Positions 1-9,346 of a stretch of DNA of 64,000 nucleotides are shown here, piece by piece. Source of the DNA: an uncultured Tropicimonas sp. Lineage in GTDB: Bacteria > Pseudomonadota > Alphaproteobacteria > Rhodobacterales > Rhodobacteraceae. The stretch is taken from positions 62,001-126,000 of the forward strand of contig CANMIP010000003.1 of assembly GCA_947497945.1 (NCBI GenBank), written 5' to 3'. The position numbers and the translations under genes were made by a program. The notes under the pieces are model-generated. The model ran no database searches, was not told the origin of the DNA, and was given only the letters and a program-made list of their open reading frames with translations. Numbering within the stretch: position 1 is the stretch's first letter; the number at the start of each line of letters is the position of its first letter.

Positions 1-229
1 GCGGAGCAAGAACCTGCCGAAACCGGCACAGGAGAGCAGAATGATCGGAAACACTCTGAAATCACTGGAAAATTCTGGCTCGGCCAAAACCCACGCAAGC
101 GATTTCCAGCTGACGGTCCCTTATGGCGAAGACCCGCCCAACCACGGGGCGGGCAAGGCCGCGCCCCGCTTCCAGGCCCGAAATACACCCTGGCGCCACG
201 GGTGACAGCCTCTGGCGGGCAAGACTCGG
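1..229. other. Left edge, no gene supported
   Basis: I see no convincing gene here. The stretch lies just downstream of der. A GC-rich inverted repeat near 139-165 could be a weak hairpin for der transcripts, but no T-run follows it, so I do not call a terminator. Confidence 0.5.
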
Positions 230-1702
230 CTACTGATCCGCGCGCCCCTTGCCGAGGTGCTTGCGCAGCCGCGAGGGGGTGGATTTCTTCTTGTCCTTGT
301 AGGGGTTCTTGTCCGACTGGCTCCGGAACGTCAGCCGGATCGGCGTCCCGGGCATATCAAAGTCTTCCCGCAACCCATTGACAAGATAGCGCTTGTAGCT
401 TTCGGGCAGCTTGTCGGGGAAGCTCGCCATGATGACGAATCCCGGCGGGCGGGTCTTGACCTGGGTCATGTAGCGCAGCTTGATCCGGCGGCCGCCCGGA
501 GCGGGGGGCGGGTGCGCCTCCAGCATGCCGGTGAGCCACTGGTTGAGCCTTGCGGTCGGCACGCGGCGATTCCAGACCTCCTGCGCGCGGACAATCGCGT
601 CATGCAGCCGGTCGAGCCCGCGTCCGGTCTTGGCCGAGACCGTGATCAGCGGCGCGCCCTTGAGCTGGGGCAGAAGGCGGTTGAAGGCCTCCTTCAGCTC
701 GCGCAGCTTGTCCTGCTTCTCGTCCTCGAGGTCCCATTTGTTGACCGCGACCACAACCGCCCTGCCCTCGCGTTCGGCAAGATCGGCAATCCGCAGATCC
801 TGCTGCTCGAAGGGGATCTCGACATCGAGCAGCACCACCACGACCTCGGCGAATTTCACCGCGCGCAAGCCGTCGGAGACAGACAGCTTCTCCAGCTTCT
901 CCTGCACCTTGGCCTTCTTGCGCATGCCGGCCGTGTCGAAGATGCGCATCTTCGTTCCGTCCCAATCGACCGGCAGCGCGATGGCATCCCGGGTGATGCC
1001 AGCCTCGGGCCCGGTCAACAGCCGGTCCTCGCCGAGGATCCGGTTGATCAGGGTCGATTTCCCGGCATTGGGCCGGCCGACAACGGCGACCTGGAGCGGC
1101 TTGGAGCGGTCGATCCCGCCCTCCTCGCCTTCCTCGCCTTCCTCGATCTCGTCGGGGAGATCCACATCCACCTGCGGCGCCTCGTCGACCCTGCGCTCTT
1201 CGAACGCATCGGCCAGCGGCATCAGCGCGGCGTGCAGGTCCGCCATCCCCTCGCCATGCTCGGCCGAGATCGCGATCGGATCGCCGAGGCCAAGCCCGTA
1301 GGCCTCAAGCACCCCGGCTTCGGACGCGTTGCTCTCGGACTTGTTGGCCCCGAGCAGGACATGGGCGGATTTCTTGCGCAGGATCTCGGCGAAGACCTGG
1401 TCGGTCGGGGTCACCCCCTCGCGCGCATCGAGCATGAAGAGGCAGACATCCGCCATCTCCACGGCGCGCTCGGTCAGGCGGCGCATCCGGCCCTGGAGCG
1501 AATCGTCGGTCGCCTCTTCGAGCCCGGCCGTGTCGATCACGGTGAAGCGCAGGTCGCCCAGCCGGCCTTCGCCCTCGCGCAGGTCGCGCGTGACACCCGG
1601 CTGGTCGTCGACCAACGCCAGGCGTTTGCCGACAAGGCGGTTGAACAGGGTCGACTTGCCCACATTGGGACGGCCGACAAGGGCCAGGGTGAAGCTCATC
1701 AT
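230..1702 (-). CDS. der: Ribosome-assembly GTPase Der (EngA)
   Basis: Essential double-GTPase that acts in late maturation of the 50S ribosomal subunit. Two tandem G domains are visible: P-loop GRPNVGKST near residues 10-18 with DTAG switch II near 57, and P-loop GRPNAGKST near 209-217 with a second DTAG and NKWD. An acidic Glu/Gly-rich linker (about 183-197) joins them, and a KH-like C-terminal domain follows, ending in a basic tail. At 490 residues it matches the usual family length. Two ATG codons are adjacent (1702 and 1699); either could be the start. It is the last gene of the yfgM-bamB-der group, an order widely conserved in alphaproteobacteria. Confidence 0.97.
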   Translation of the reverse strand: MMSFTLALVGRPNVGKSTLFNRLVGKRLALVDDQPGVTRDLREGEGRLGDLRFTVIDTAGLEEATDDSLQGRMRRLTERAVEMADVCLFMLDAREGVTPTDQVFAEILRKKSAHVLLGANKSESNASEAGVLEAYGLGLGDPIAISAEHGEGMADLHAALMPLADAFEERRVDEAPQVDVDLPDEIEEGEEGEEGGIDRSKPLQVAVVGRPNAGKSTLINRILGEDRLLTGPEAGITRDAIALPVDWDGTKMRIFDTAGMRKKAKVQEKLEKLSVSDGLRAVKFAEVVVVLLDVEIPFEQQDLRIADLAEREGRAVVVAVNKWDLEDEKQDKLRELKEAFNRLLPQLKGAPLITVSAKTGRGLDRLHDAIVRAQEVWNRRVPTARLNQWLTGMLEAHPPPAPGGRRIKLRYMTQVKTRPPGFVIMASFPDKLPESYKRYLVNGLREDFDMPGTPIRLTFRSQSDKNPYKDKKKSTPSRLRKHLGKGRADQ

Positions 1703-1978
1703 GCGCTCGCGAAACGGGAATCGGGTCAGATTGGGTTATTTAGACTGTTTTGCCGCAGCTTAGAAGGGGGCGCAGACGCCTGCCGCCCTGCAATCCCGCA
1801 ATACAGCCTGTTGCGGGCTGCGGATCGGCCCGGAGCCGGGGCGATCCGCCCTGCCGGCGCCTGCCCGTCCCGGCATTCTGCCGCCATACATTTCGGGCAA
1901 AGCTGCGATCCTTTTCCGGCCTGACCGGGACAGGAAGGCGAACCGGAGCCGGCGCGGTGCCGTCCGTGCCCTCGCCTG

Positions 1979-3331
1979 TTACCGATAGGCGAGCAGCTGT
2001 CCCTTGGTGTTCACCAGGTAGAGGATACCGCCAGCCACAACCGGGTTGCTCGTCGCGCCGTTCGGGATCTCGACCGTCGAGACCAGCGTCCCGTTCCTCG
2101 GATCGAAGCTGCGCAGCAGGCCGTCATCGGAGGCGACAAGCAGCCTGCCCCCTGCGAGAACCGGCCCGTAATGGGCATAGACATCGCGGTATTTGCGCGG
2201 CTTCTCTTTCTTGAAGCCGGGCAGGTCCACGGCCCAGATCACGGAGCCGTCGGAGGCGTCCAGCCGGATGAGCTGCTGGATATCGGACACCGCGAAGACC
2301 GAGCCGCCATCGACCCAGACCGGGCTCATCGCGCCTTCGGTCGCGGTCCAGATCCGCTCGCCGCTGGAGCTGTCCAGCGCGGCGATCCGGCCCGAGGGGG
2401 AGCCGACATAGACGGTGTTGCCGAGCAGGACCGGATCGGAGGAGATGTCCGAGATCAGAGAGTAGGCCTTGCCGGGACGGCGCCCGGCCAGCGTGGCCGA
2501 CCAGGTACGGATGCCGCCCTGGCGCAATGCGCCGACAAGCTCGGCCGAACCGAAGGGGAAGACCGCGATACGGTCGTCCACTGCCGGGCCGGCGCCATTG
2601 ATCGTCGCCGAGGGTGACGGGCCCGCGGAGAGCTGCCAGGCGAGGCGGCCATTGTCGGCCCGCACTGCAAAGGCCCGGTTGTCGCGGCTGGAGACATAGA
2701 CGAGGTCGCCCTTGACCGTTGGCGCGCCGGAGACCGGGGCGTCGAAGCCCTGGGTCCAGAGCGTGTTGCCGGTGGCCGGGTCGAGCGCGTGCAGTTCCCC
2801 GAAGCCGGTGGTGACGAAGAGCTTGCCGCTGCCATAGGCCAGCCCGCCGCCGGAACCATCCTTGGTGCGCTCCGAAGCCGGGGTCAGGTCACGCGACCAT
2901 TGCGCGCCGCCACCGGTGGAATGCGCCATGGCGCGGGAGCGGGCGTCGAGCGTGAAGACTCGGCCGCCGGCGACAATCGGATCGGCGGTGATATGGGCCC
3001 TGCGGCTGTCACCGGTGCCGATATCGGCGGTCCAGACAAGACTGACACGCGAGGCCAGCGCGGGATGCTGCAGCCGGTGCGAGGCGGAGCCGCCGCGATG
3101 GGTCCATTCGGAATGGTTCACCTGGGAGGACGCGGAGAAGGCCACGTCGCGGCGGATGGCGCTGTCCGGCGCCGCCCCCTCGACAGCGGCCGCGGTGGCG
3201 CCATCTTCGGCCGAAAGCGCCAGCGGCGTGCGCACGTCGAAGCGCTCGCCCTCAAGCGGCGGGTCGCCCCCGCAGCCGGCCAGCATCAGGGCAACCATCG
3301 CCCAACCTGCAGCAGATCCCAATGCCTTCAC
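1979..3331 (-). CDS. bamB: PQQ-like beta-propeller lipoprotein, BamB-like
   Basis: Probable outer-membrane-assembly lipoprotein of the BAM complex. The N-terminus is a lipoprotein signal with lipobox LAGC (Cys at about residue 20), followed by repeated blades such as LDPATGNTLW, VRADNGRLAW, LDSSSGERIW and LDASDGSVIW, the PQQ_2 repeat pattern of an eight-bladed propeller. The 450-residue length is somewhat longer than E. coli BamB, as is normal in Rhodobacteraceae. It sits between yfgM-like and der. A PQQ enzyme is excluded because it lacks the dehydrogenase active-site residues and has a lipobox. Confidence 0.88.
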   Translation of the reverse strand: MKALGSAAGWAMVALMLAGCGGDPPLEGERFDVRTPLALSAEDGATAAAVEGAAPDSAIRRDVAFSASSQVNHSEWTHRGGSASHRLQHPALASRVSLVWTADIGTGDSRRAHITADPIVAGGRVFTLDARSRAMAHSTGGGAQWSRDLTPASERTKDGSGGGLAYGSGKLFVTTGFGELHALDPATGNTLWTQGFDAPVSGAPTVKGDLVYVSSRDNRAFAVRADNGRLAWQLSAGPSPSATINGAGPAVDDRIAVFPFGSAELVGALRQGGIRTWSATLAGRRPGKAYSLISDISSDPVLLGNTVYVGSPSGRIAALDSSSGERIWTATEGAMSPVWVDGGSVFAVSDIQQLIRLDASDGSVIWAVDLPGFKKEKPRKYRDVYAHYGPVLAGGRLLVASDDGLLRSFDPRNGTLVSTVEIPNGATSNPVVAGGILYLVNTKGQLLAYR

Positions 3332-3390
3332 AGCTCGTTCCCCCGTCCGTACCCGTATTCGTACCCGTCCGCCACGTTACCCGCCCGGCT

Positions 3391-4050
3391 TCAACCGTCT
3401 GCCAGACTTGCATCCGCGCCGAGCGCCAACATCAACTGCGAGACGCGTTGAAGCAAGCCTTGCGTCAGCCCCGGCTCTTCCAGCAGCGCGCGGGCCGCCT
3501 CGATGGCCGCCTCGGTCTCGCCCGCAGCGGCAAGGTCGAGCGCCTGCAGCTCGAGCGCAAGAGGACGATAGGGCGCGCCCGCTGTCGCCAGCCGGTCCAG
3601 AAGCTGTGCGCGCAGTTCCGGCGACACGCTCTCGCCTCCGATCATCACGATCTTGTAGGCCGCCAGGTCCGTGTAGGCCAGCGGCAGGTCGCTACGCGAG
3701 GCCAGCGGCGTCAGCTTCGCCACCGCGCCCGCAGGATCTTCCGCCGCCATCTGTTCGGCCGCCACCAGCAGGTCCAGCACGGCGGTCATCTCGCCATCGG
3801 CCGCGACCGTCCCGAGCGCCTCGATGCGATCTTCGACCTGCGGCTGTTCCAGCGCGGTCAGGATCGAGTCGCCCAGATCCTCCGCCGCCGAGGTCGCGGC
3901 CGCCTTGCGGTACTCGTTGAAGGCCGCACCGCCCACGATCAGCACCACGGCCGCAATGCCGATCCAGCCGTATTTGCGGAATGTCCGGTAGAGCCGCTCC
4001 CGGCGTACCTCTTCATTCACCTCGTCGATAAAGCTGTCGGATTCGCTCAT
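3391..4050 (-). CDS. YfgM-like TPR membrane protein
   Basis: Single-pass inner-membrane protein with a periplasmic tetratricopeptide-like domain, resembling YfgM, a partner of the Sec translocon and periplasmic chaperones. A short cytoplasmic N-terminus with MSESDSFIDEVNEEVRRE is followed by a membrane helix at about residues 28-46 and an Ala/Leu-rich helical repeat region to residue 219. In its usual place upstream of bamB and der, with 59 bases to the bamB start; probably one transcript. Family assignment rests on architecture and neighbourhood more than on a diagnostic motif. Confidence 0.8.
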   Translation of the reverse strand: MSESDSFIDEVNEEVRRERLYRTFRKYGWIGIAAVVLIVGGAAFNEYRKAAATSAAEDLGDSILTALEQPQVEDRIEALGTVAADGEMTAVLDLLVAAEQMAAEDPAGAVAKLTPLASRSDLPLAYTDLAAYKIVMIGGESVSPELRAQLLDRLATAGAPYRPLALELQALDLAAAGETEAAIEAARALLEEPGLTQGLLQRVSQLMLALGADASLADG

Positions 4051-4409
4051 TGCGTCCCTGCCCGTCTCTTGCGCCCCGGCGCGTCTCTATGAAGTCCGAC
4101 GGGCAAATCCCCGCATGACCTTGGAAATCGCCTTCTCATATCCCGAAGCGTCATTCAATGCCAAGTACCTCGCGCAAGCGCGGCAAAGCCGCCGGCCCTT
4201 CGGCGTTGCAGGCGCCCGGACATTGGCCGAATGCGGCTTCTCGTCCGGCCAATGCCCGCGATCCGGTCTTCGCCCCGGCCTGCATTGCCGTCCTGCTTCG
4301 GGAAATGGCATCCGGGATCGCGACCCGGCCCGTCGGTCCGGTTCCGGTTCCGCGAAGCACCGGCGCCATTTCGCTTGCATCCCGTGCGCCGTCACGGCAG
4401 GAACACAAC
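4051..4409. other. Divergent intergenic region, no gene
   Basis: This gap separates the minus-strand yfgM-bamB-der group from plus-strand pdeM, so it should hold both promoters. I could not pick out a convincing promoter, hairpin or small gene. Confidence 0.5.
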
Positions 4410-5066
4410 ATGAACAGCGTTTCGCATATACTCGCGGGTGCCAGCCTGGAGCTGCGCGGTTCGGGCGCGCTCTGGTGGCCGGAAGCCCGCCTGCTCTGCG
4501 TTTCGGACCTGCATCTCGGCAAGGCCGAGCGAATGGCGCGACGTGGCGGCGGCTTGTTGCCCCCGTATGAATGCGCGGAAACTCTGGAACGGCTGGACAG
4601 CGAGATCACGGCGCTGTCGCCCGAGATCCTGGTCTGCCTCGGCGACAGTTTCGACGACCTCGCCGCCGCCGGCAGCCTCGATCCCGCCCATGTCCAATGG
4701 CTTGCCCGGATGATGGCGGGGCGGAGATGGATCTGGATCACCGGCAATCACGACCCGGGCCCGATTTCGATGGGCGGGGAGTTTCTCGGCACCTATCGCA
4801 CCGGCCCGTTGACCTTCCGGCATATCGCGGAAGCGGACGCCTCGCCGGGGGAGGTCTCGGGCCATTACCATCCAAAGGCCCGGCTGGGCGGGCTGCGCCG
4901 CCCCTGCTTTCTTGCCGATAGCCGCCGCCTGATCCTGCCGGCTTTCGGGACCTATACCGGCGGGCTCGACGCAACCGCAGCCGCCCTGGCCGCGCTGTTG
5001 GAACCGACCGCCCTTGCCGTCATGACGGGCCCGACCCGCGCCGTGCTGCCACTCGCTGCCTGCTGA
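4410..5066 (+). CDS. pdeM: Ligase-associated metallophosphoesterase PdeM
   Basis: Calcineurin-like metallophosphoesterase of the ligase-associated (LigC-type) DNA repair set, in which it is predicted to act as an endonuclease or phosphodiesterase. Metal-binding motifs appear in order: SDLHLGK (D33, H35), GDSFDD (about 78-83), GNHD (112-115) and GHYH (151-154). Length is 218 residues. The ATG at 4410 was chosen because it is preceded by GCAGGAA and opens directly into the family N-terminus; upstream in-frame codons look non-coding. The usual partners (Lhr-type helicase, ligase, exonuclease) are not in this window, so the gene stands alone. Confidence 0.88.
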   Translation: MNSVSHILAGASLELRGSGALWWPEARLLCVSDLHLGKAERMARRGGGLLPPYECAETLERLDSEITALSPEILVCLGDSFDDLAAAGSLDPAHVQWLARMMAGRRWIWITGNHDPGPISMGGEFLGTYRTGPLTFRHIAEADASPGEVSGHYHPKARLGGLRRPCFLADSRRLILPAFGTYTGGLDATAAALAALLEPTALAVMTGPTRAVLPLAAC

Positions 5067-5430
5067 ACGCCGGCACGTGCCCGGTCTTCCGCCGGATCTG
5101 CGTGTTTTCCCATGCCGCGCCCCATGTTCCGGCCGATTTCACCCGACCGATACTGGATCATCGCCCCGCAACGAATCGGACATCCTCTCAGCCCCCTCCC
5201 CCCGGGCAGTCGCTTCGTGCAGAGCGCGGCTTTCTCAAAGGAAGCCGCTGCAATGGGAAGCCGGAGACAACAAGAGGCGTCCCGGGGACAGTGACTTTGA
5301 AAAGACCGGATCATGTGACCGCAGAACAGGCCAGCCGCATGTGTTTGGTCGCAAAAGCTCCTCCCACCGTCTGGACTCGCAAGGAATCGCCCCTCGGAAC
5401 AAGGCCCGGGGATGGCCATGGCCGAGATCA
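5067..5430. other. Intergenic, no gene seen
   Basis: Between pdeM and a decayed dctP gene. I see no protein-coding signal or RNA structure here. It may include the dead promoter region of the dctP ruin. Confidence 0.45.
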
Positions 5431-6060
5431 ATGCAGGACAGCTCCTCGTTGCGCGTTTTCGTCGTGGCGGCAGCGATCACCTGCCTTGTGTCTCCGTCAT
5501 TTGCCGAGCAGACGCTCATGCTGGCCTCCACGATCGGCAGCAACGTTCCCGTCCTGGGAAAGCAATCGTCCCGCTTCGTCGAACAGTTCAATGCGGCCTC
5601 GGCGGGTATCGAGTTCCTTCCCTAGGAAACCGGCGAACTCGCACCTGTCTGCCAGACCCTGGAGGCCGTCTCCGACGGGCTTGCGGATGCCGGAGATTTC
5701 CGGCTGGTTCAAAACCGAGATCTCGACGCCGGAAGACCTTGAAGGTCTGAAAATGCGAATCTGCGGCCTCGGCGGCGATGTGATGCGCGTACTCGATGTC
5801 GAGGTCCCGCCGCGATTCAATGATGGCCTCGCCTATGCGCTCAGGACCACCGTATCCTCACCATCAGCGTCGGCGGCGCGAAACTCCGGCCGACCGCGCC
5901 GGTGACCCTGACTCCGAAAGCCGAAATCGAGCTGTGCCGGGAGGTGGACTGGCATGAAGGGGTCGTGACCTGGTCCACGCAGGAAGCCATGGGCATCAGG
6001 TTCGACAAGAAGAGTTCCCTGAGAGAGATGCAGGGGATCGTCGAACAGGCCGTCGCATAG
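5431..6060 (+). pseudogene. Decayed TRAP transporter substrate-binding protein (dctP-like)
   Basis: Ruin of a periplasmic solute-binding protein of a TRAP transporter. The ATG at 5431 begins a signal peptide (to about SFAEQ) and the family start LMLASTIGSNVPVLGKQSSR. The frame is stopped by TAG at 5623, yet the same frame continues with ETGELAPVCQTLEAVSDG, matching the usual (E)PGELVPALEVFDAVSSG segment. In another frame STPEDLEGLKMRICGLGGD (about 5725-5790) matches the family's STPEDLKGLKMRIPGLGG block; the intervening part of the protein is missing. A last fragment runs to a TAG at 6058. One nonsense change, one internal deletion and at least one frameshift make it non-functional. No TRAP membrane subunits lie nearby. 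Confidence 0.8.
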
Positions 6061-6284
6061 ACGCCCGACAGATGCCCGCTGCAAGGGGCCGATTTTCACG
6101 CAGGGGGAGCGAGGGCGGCTTCACGCGATGTCCCGGCGCGTTTCCTGCGATGACCATACCGGCCCAGCTGGAACGCATGGGCGAGCTTGCCGGAGCAGCG
6201 ACAGCCTTCTTCCAGCCAACCAGGCGCAATGCCCAACTCGAACGGCGGCGAAAGGCACGGGGTCGGCGCGCAACCCGCCCTCCG

Positions 6285-6318
6285 AAAAGGAAAACGGCCC
6301 GGCGGTGAGGCCGGGCCG
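6285..6318 (-). terminator. Rho-independent terminator of the nuo operon
   Basis: Perfect 9-bp stem: CGGCCCGGC at 6295-6303 pairs with GCCGGGCCG at 6310-6318 around a 6-base loop. Read on the minus strand it is followed by a TTTTCCTTTT tract. It lies 25 bases past the nuoN stop codon and so ends the complex I transcript. Confidence 0.88.
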
Positions 6319-6343
6319 ATGAAACAGGTGTTGACCTGTCGGG

Positions 6344-7789
6344 TCAGTTGATCACGAGCGAGGCGGCCGCATTGGCGGCAAACCCGTCGACGCCGAAGAG
6401 GTTGATCACACCGAGCACCATGATCGCGGCGGATGCCATCAGCACCGTCCACTGGATGGGCGACATGGTGCCGTCGATCTGCTCCACCTGGTCGGAGCCG
6501 AAATACATGTAATAGACGATCCGCAGATAGTAGAAGGCGGAGATGACCGAGGCGATCGCGCCGAGTACAGCCAGCCAGACAAGACCGGCATCGAGCGCGG
6601 CCATCAGCACCGCGAACTTGCCGAAGAAGCCCACGAGCGGCGGCACACCGGCCAGCGAGAAGAGCAGGATCAGCATCGCAAGCGCCTTCACCGGCTCCTT
6701 CTTGGAGAGCATGTTCAGGCTGTCGATCGAGGTGATGTGCTGGCCTTCACGTTCCATCGAGAGGATGAAGGCGAAGGTGCCGATATTCATGGTCACGTAG
6801 ATCGCCATGTAGATCAGCATCGAGGTCACGCCCTGCTCGGTGCCGGCGGCGAGGCCAACCAGTGCGAAGCCCATATGCGAGATCGAGCTATAGGCCATCA
6901 GCCGCTTGATGTCGCGCTGGCCGATACCGGCAACGGCGCCGAGATACATCGACAGGAGCGCCATCAGCGCCACGATCTGCTGCCAGTCCGCCACCGCGTT
7001 GCCAAAGGCGTCATGCATGGCGCGGGCGAACATCGCCATGGCGGCCATTTTCGGCGCCGAGGCGAAGAAGGCGGTGATCGGCGTCGGCGCGCCTTCATAG
7101 ACATCCGGGGTCCACATGTGGAAGGGCACGGCGGAGACCTTGAAGGCAAGGCCCGAGATCATGAAGGTCAGGCCGAGCAGCAGGCCGAAGCCGACATGGC
7201 CATCCGTGGCCGCGGCGAAGATCTCCCCGAAATTGGTCGACCCGGCATAGCCATATGTCAGCGAGGCACCATAGAGCAGCAGGCCCGAGGAGAGCGCGCC
7301 GAGGATGAAGTATTTCAGGCCGGCTTCCGTCGAGCGCAGGCTGTCGCGACGGATCGAGGCCAGCACGTAGAGCGAGAGCGATTGCAGCTCGAGGCCCATA
7401 TAGAGCGCGATCAGGTCCCCGGCGGAGATCATCACCATCATGCCAATGGTCGAGAGCACGATCAGGACCGGGAACTCAAAGACCAGCGCGTCGCGGCGGG
7501 CGAAGAAGCCCTCCGAAAGCAGCAGCACGATGCCCGAGGCCATGAGCAGCGTGACCTTGGCGAAGCGGGCGAACTGGTCGTCGACGAACATGCCGGAGAA
7601 GGCGACGCGCGTCTCCCCTCCCGAAAGCATGATCCAGAGGGCCGTGGCGATGAGCACCGCGGCGGAGATCCAGGTCAGCAGCGAAGCCACCTTGTCCTTG
7701 CCGGTCCACACCGCGACCAGAAGGGCGACCATGGCGTAGAGCGCGAGAAAGATCTCGGGCAGGATGATGGCGAGGTCGGAGGAAGTCAT
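6344..7789 (-). CDS. nuoN: NADH-quinone oxidoreductase subunit N
   Basis: Antiporter-like proton-pumping membrane subunit of respiratory complex I. The 481-residue protein is almost entirely hydrophobic helices and carries the Proton_antipo_M signatures, including [29 protein letters not shown] and [14 protein letters not shown], with conserved Glu/Lys/His in the membrane. It is the last gene of the operon, 2 bases from the nuoM stop-proximal end, followed by a strong terminator. Confidence 0.97.
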   Translation of the reverse strand: MTSSDLAIILPEIFLALYAMVALLVAVWTGKDKVASLLTWISAAVLIATALWIMLSGGETRVAFSGMFVDDQFARFAKVTLLMASGIVLLLSEGFFARRDALVFEFPVLIVLSTIGMMVMISAGDLIALYMGLELQSLSLYVLASIRRDSLRSTEAGLKYFILGALSSGLLLYGASLTYGYAGSTNFGEIFAAATDGHVGFGLLLGLTFMISGLAFKVSAVPFHMWTPDVYEGAPTPITAFFASAPKMAAMAMFARAMHDAFGNAVADWQQIVALMALLSMYLGAVAGIGQRDIKRLMAYSSISHMGFALVGLAAGTEQGVTSMLIYMAIYVTMNIGTFAFILSMEREGQHITSIDSLNMLSKKEPVKALAMLILLFSLAGVPPLVGFFGKFAVLMAALDAGLVWLAVLGAIASVISAFYYLRIVYYMYFGSDQVEQIDGTMSPIQWTVLMASAAIMVLGVINLFGVDGFAANAAASLVIN

Positions 7790-7791
7790 TC

Positions 7792-9342
7792 TCAGTGGTC
7801 TCCAGCCGAGGCCAGCTCTGCTGCCGGCGCGTAATCATTCAGGGCAACTTCGTAGTGACCGATCAGGGCCTCCACGGAGGGACCGATTATATCCGTCACC
7901 AGGGCGGGATAGACACCGAGGAGCAGGGTCATGGCCACGAGCGGCGCGAAGATCGCCTTCTCGCGCTTGTCCATGTCCTTGATGCTCTTGAGGCTTTCCT
8001 TGATGAGCTGGCCGAGCATGACCCGTCGGTAGAGCCAGAGCCCGTAGCAGGCCGAGAAGATCACGCCGGAGGTCGCCACCAGCGCGACCCAGGTATTGAC
8101 CTGGAAGATCGCCATCAGGGTCAGGAACTCGCCGACGAAGCCGGAGGTGCCCGGCAGGCCGACATTCGCCATGGTGAAGAGCATGAAGATCAGCGCGTAG
8201 ACCGGCATCCGCACCGCGAGCCCGCCATAGGCGGCGATGTCCCGGGTATGCATCCGGTCATAGACGACGCCGACCACGAGGAAGAGCGCTGCGGAGACGA
8301 AACCGTGGCTGATCATCTGGAAGATCGCGCCGTCGAGCCCCTGCTGGTTCACCGTGAAGATCCCCATCGTCACGTAACCCATATGGGCAACGGACGAGTA
8401 GGCGATGAGCTTCTTCATGTCCTCCTGCGCCATCGCGACGAGCGAGGCGTAGACGATGGCGATCGCCGAGATCCAGAGTACGAAGGTGGACATCACCTCC
8501 GAGCCGATCGGGAACATCGGCAAGCTGAAGCGCAGGAAGCCGTAGCCGCCCATCTTCAACAGCACCGCGGCCAGGATGACCGAGCCGGCGGTCGGCGCCT
8601 GGACGTGCGCGTCCGGCAACCAGGTATGAACCGGCCACATCGGCATCTTCACCGCGAAGCTGGCGAAGAAGGCGAGGAAGAGCAGCGTCTGCATCCCGCC
8701 GACGACCTGGATGCCAAGGACCGGGAAGCTCTCGGCGGCAAAGGTGTGGTTCATCAGGGTCGGGATGTCGGTGGTGCCGGCATCGACATACATGGCGATC
8801 ATCGCCACCAGCATCAGCAGCGAGCCGAGGAAGGTGTAGAGGAAGAACTTGAAGGCAGCGTAGATGCGTTCCTTGCCGCCCCAGATACCGATTATCAGGA
8901 ACATCGGGATCAGGCCCGCCTCGAAGAAGAGGTAGAAGAGGACCAGGTCAAGCGCTGTGAAGACGCCGAGCATCAGCGTTTCCAGCACTAGGAAGGCGAT
9001 CATGTATTCCTTGACGCGGTCGGTCACGTTCCAGCAAGCCGCGATGGTCAGCGGCATGAGGAATGTCGTCAGCATCACGAAGAGGATCGAGATGCCGTCC
9101 ACGCCCATCTTGTATTTCATCCCCAGCAGCCATTCGCGATCCTCGACGAACTGGAAATCCGTGTTGGAGGCGTCAAAGCCGAAGAGCAGGAAGAGCGAGA
9201 TGAAGAGCGTCGCCGTGGTCGCGATGAGCGCGAGCCACTTGGCGTTGCGCTGCGCCGCCTCGTCCTCCCCGCGCAGGAAGAGCGCGAGGATCAGCGCCGC
9301 GATGAGCGGCAGGAAGATGATGATGGAGATCAGGTTCTGCAT
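7792..9342 (-). CDS. nuoM: NADH-quinone oxidoreductase subunit M
   Basis: Second antiporter-like proton-pumping subunit of complex I, 516 residues with about 14 membrane helices. Family marks include [19 protein letters not shown], the [10 protein letters not shown] segment with the key membrane Glu, and [18 protein letters not shown]. It sits between nuoL and nuoN as in nearly all bacterial nuo operons, with 2-4 base spacing on both sides, indicating a single transcript. Confidence 0.97.
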   Translation of the reverse strand: MQNLISIIIFLPLIAALILALFLRGEDEAAQRNAKWLALIATTATLFISLFLLFGFDASNTDFQFVEDREWLLGMKYKMGVDGISILFVMLTTFLMPLTIAACWNVTDRVKEYMIAFLVLETLMLGVFTALDLVLFYLFFEAGLIPMFLIIGIWGGKERIYAAFKFFLYTFLGSLLMLVAMIAMYVDAGTTDIPTLMNHTFAAESFPVLGIQVVGGMQTLLFLAFFASFAVKMPMWPVHTWLPDAHVQAPTAGSVILAAVLLKMGGYGFLRFSLPMFPIGSEVMSTFVLWISAIAIVYASLVAMAQEDMKKLIAYSSVAHMGYVTMGIFTVNQQGLDGAIFQMISHGFVSAALFLVVGVVYDRMHTRDIAAYGGLAVRMPVYALIFMLFTMANVGLPGTSGFVGEFLTLMAIFQVNTWVALVATSGVIFSACYGLWLYRRVMLGQLIKESLKSIKDMDKREKAIFAPLVAMTLLLGVYPALVTDIIGPSVEALIGHYEVALNDYAPAAELASAGDH

Positions 9343-9346
9343 TGTC

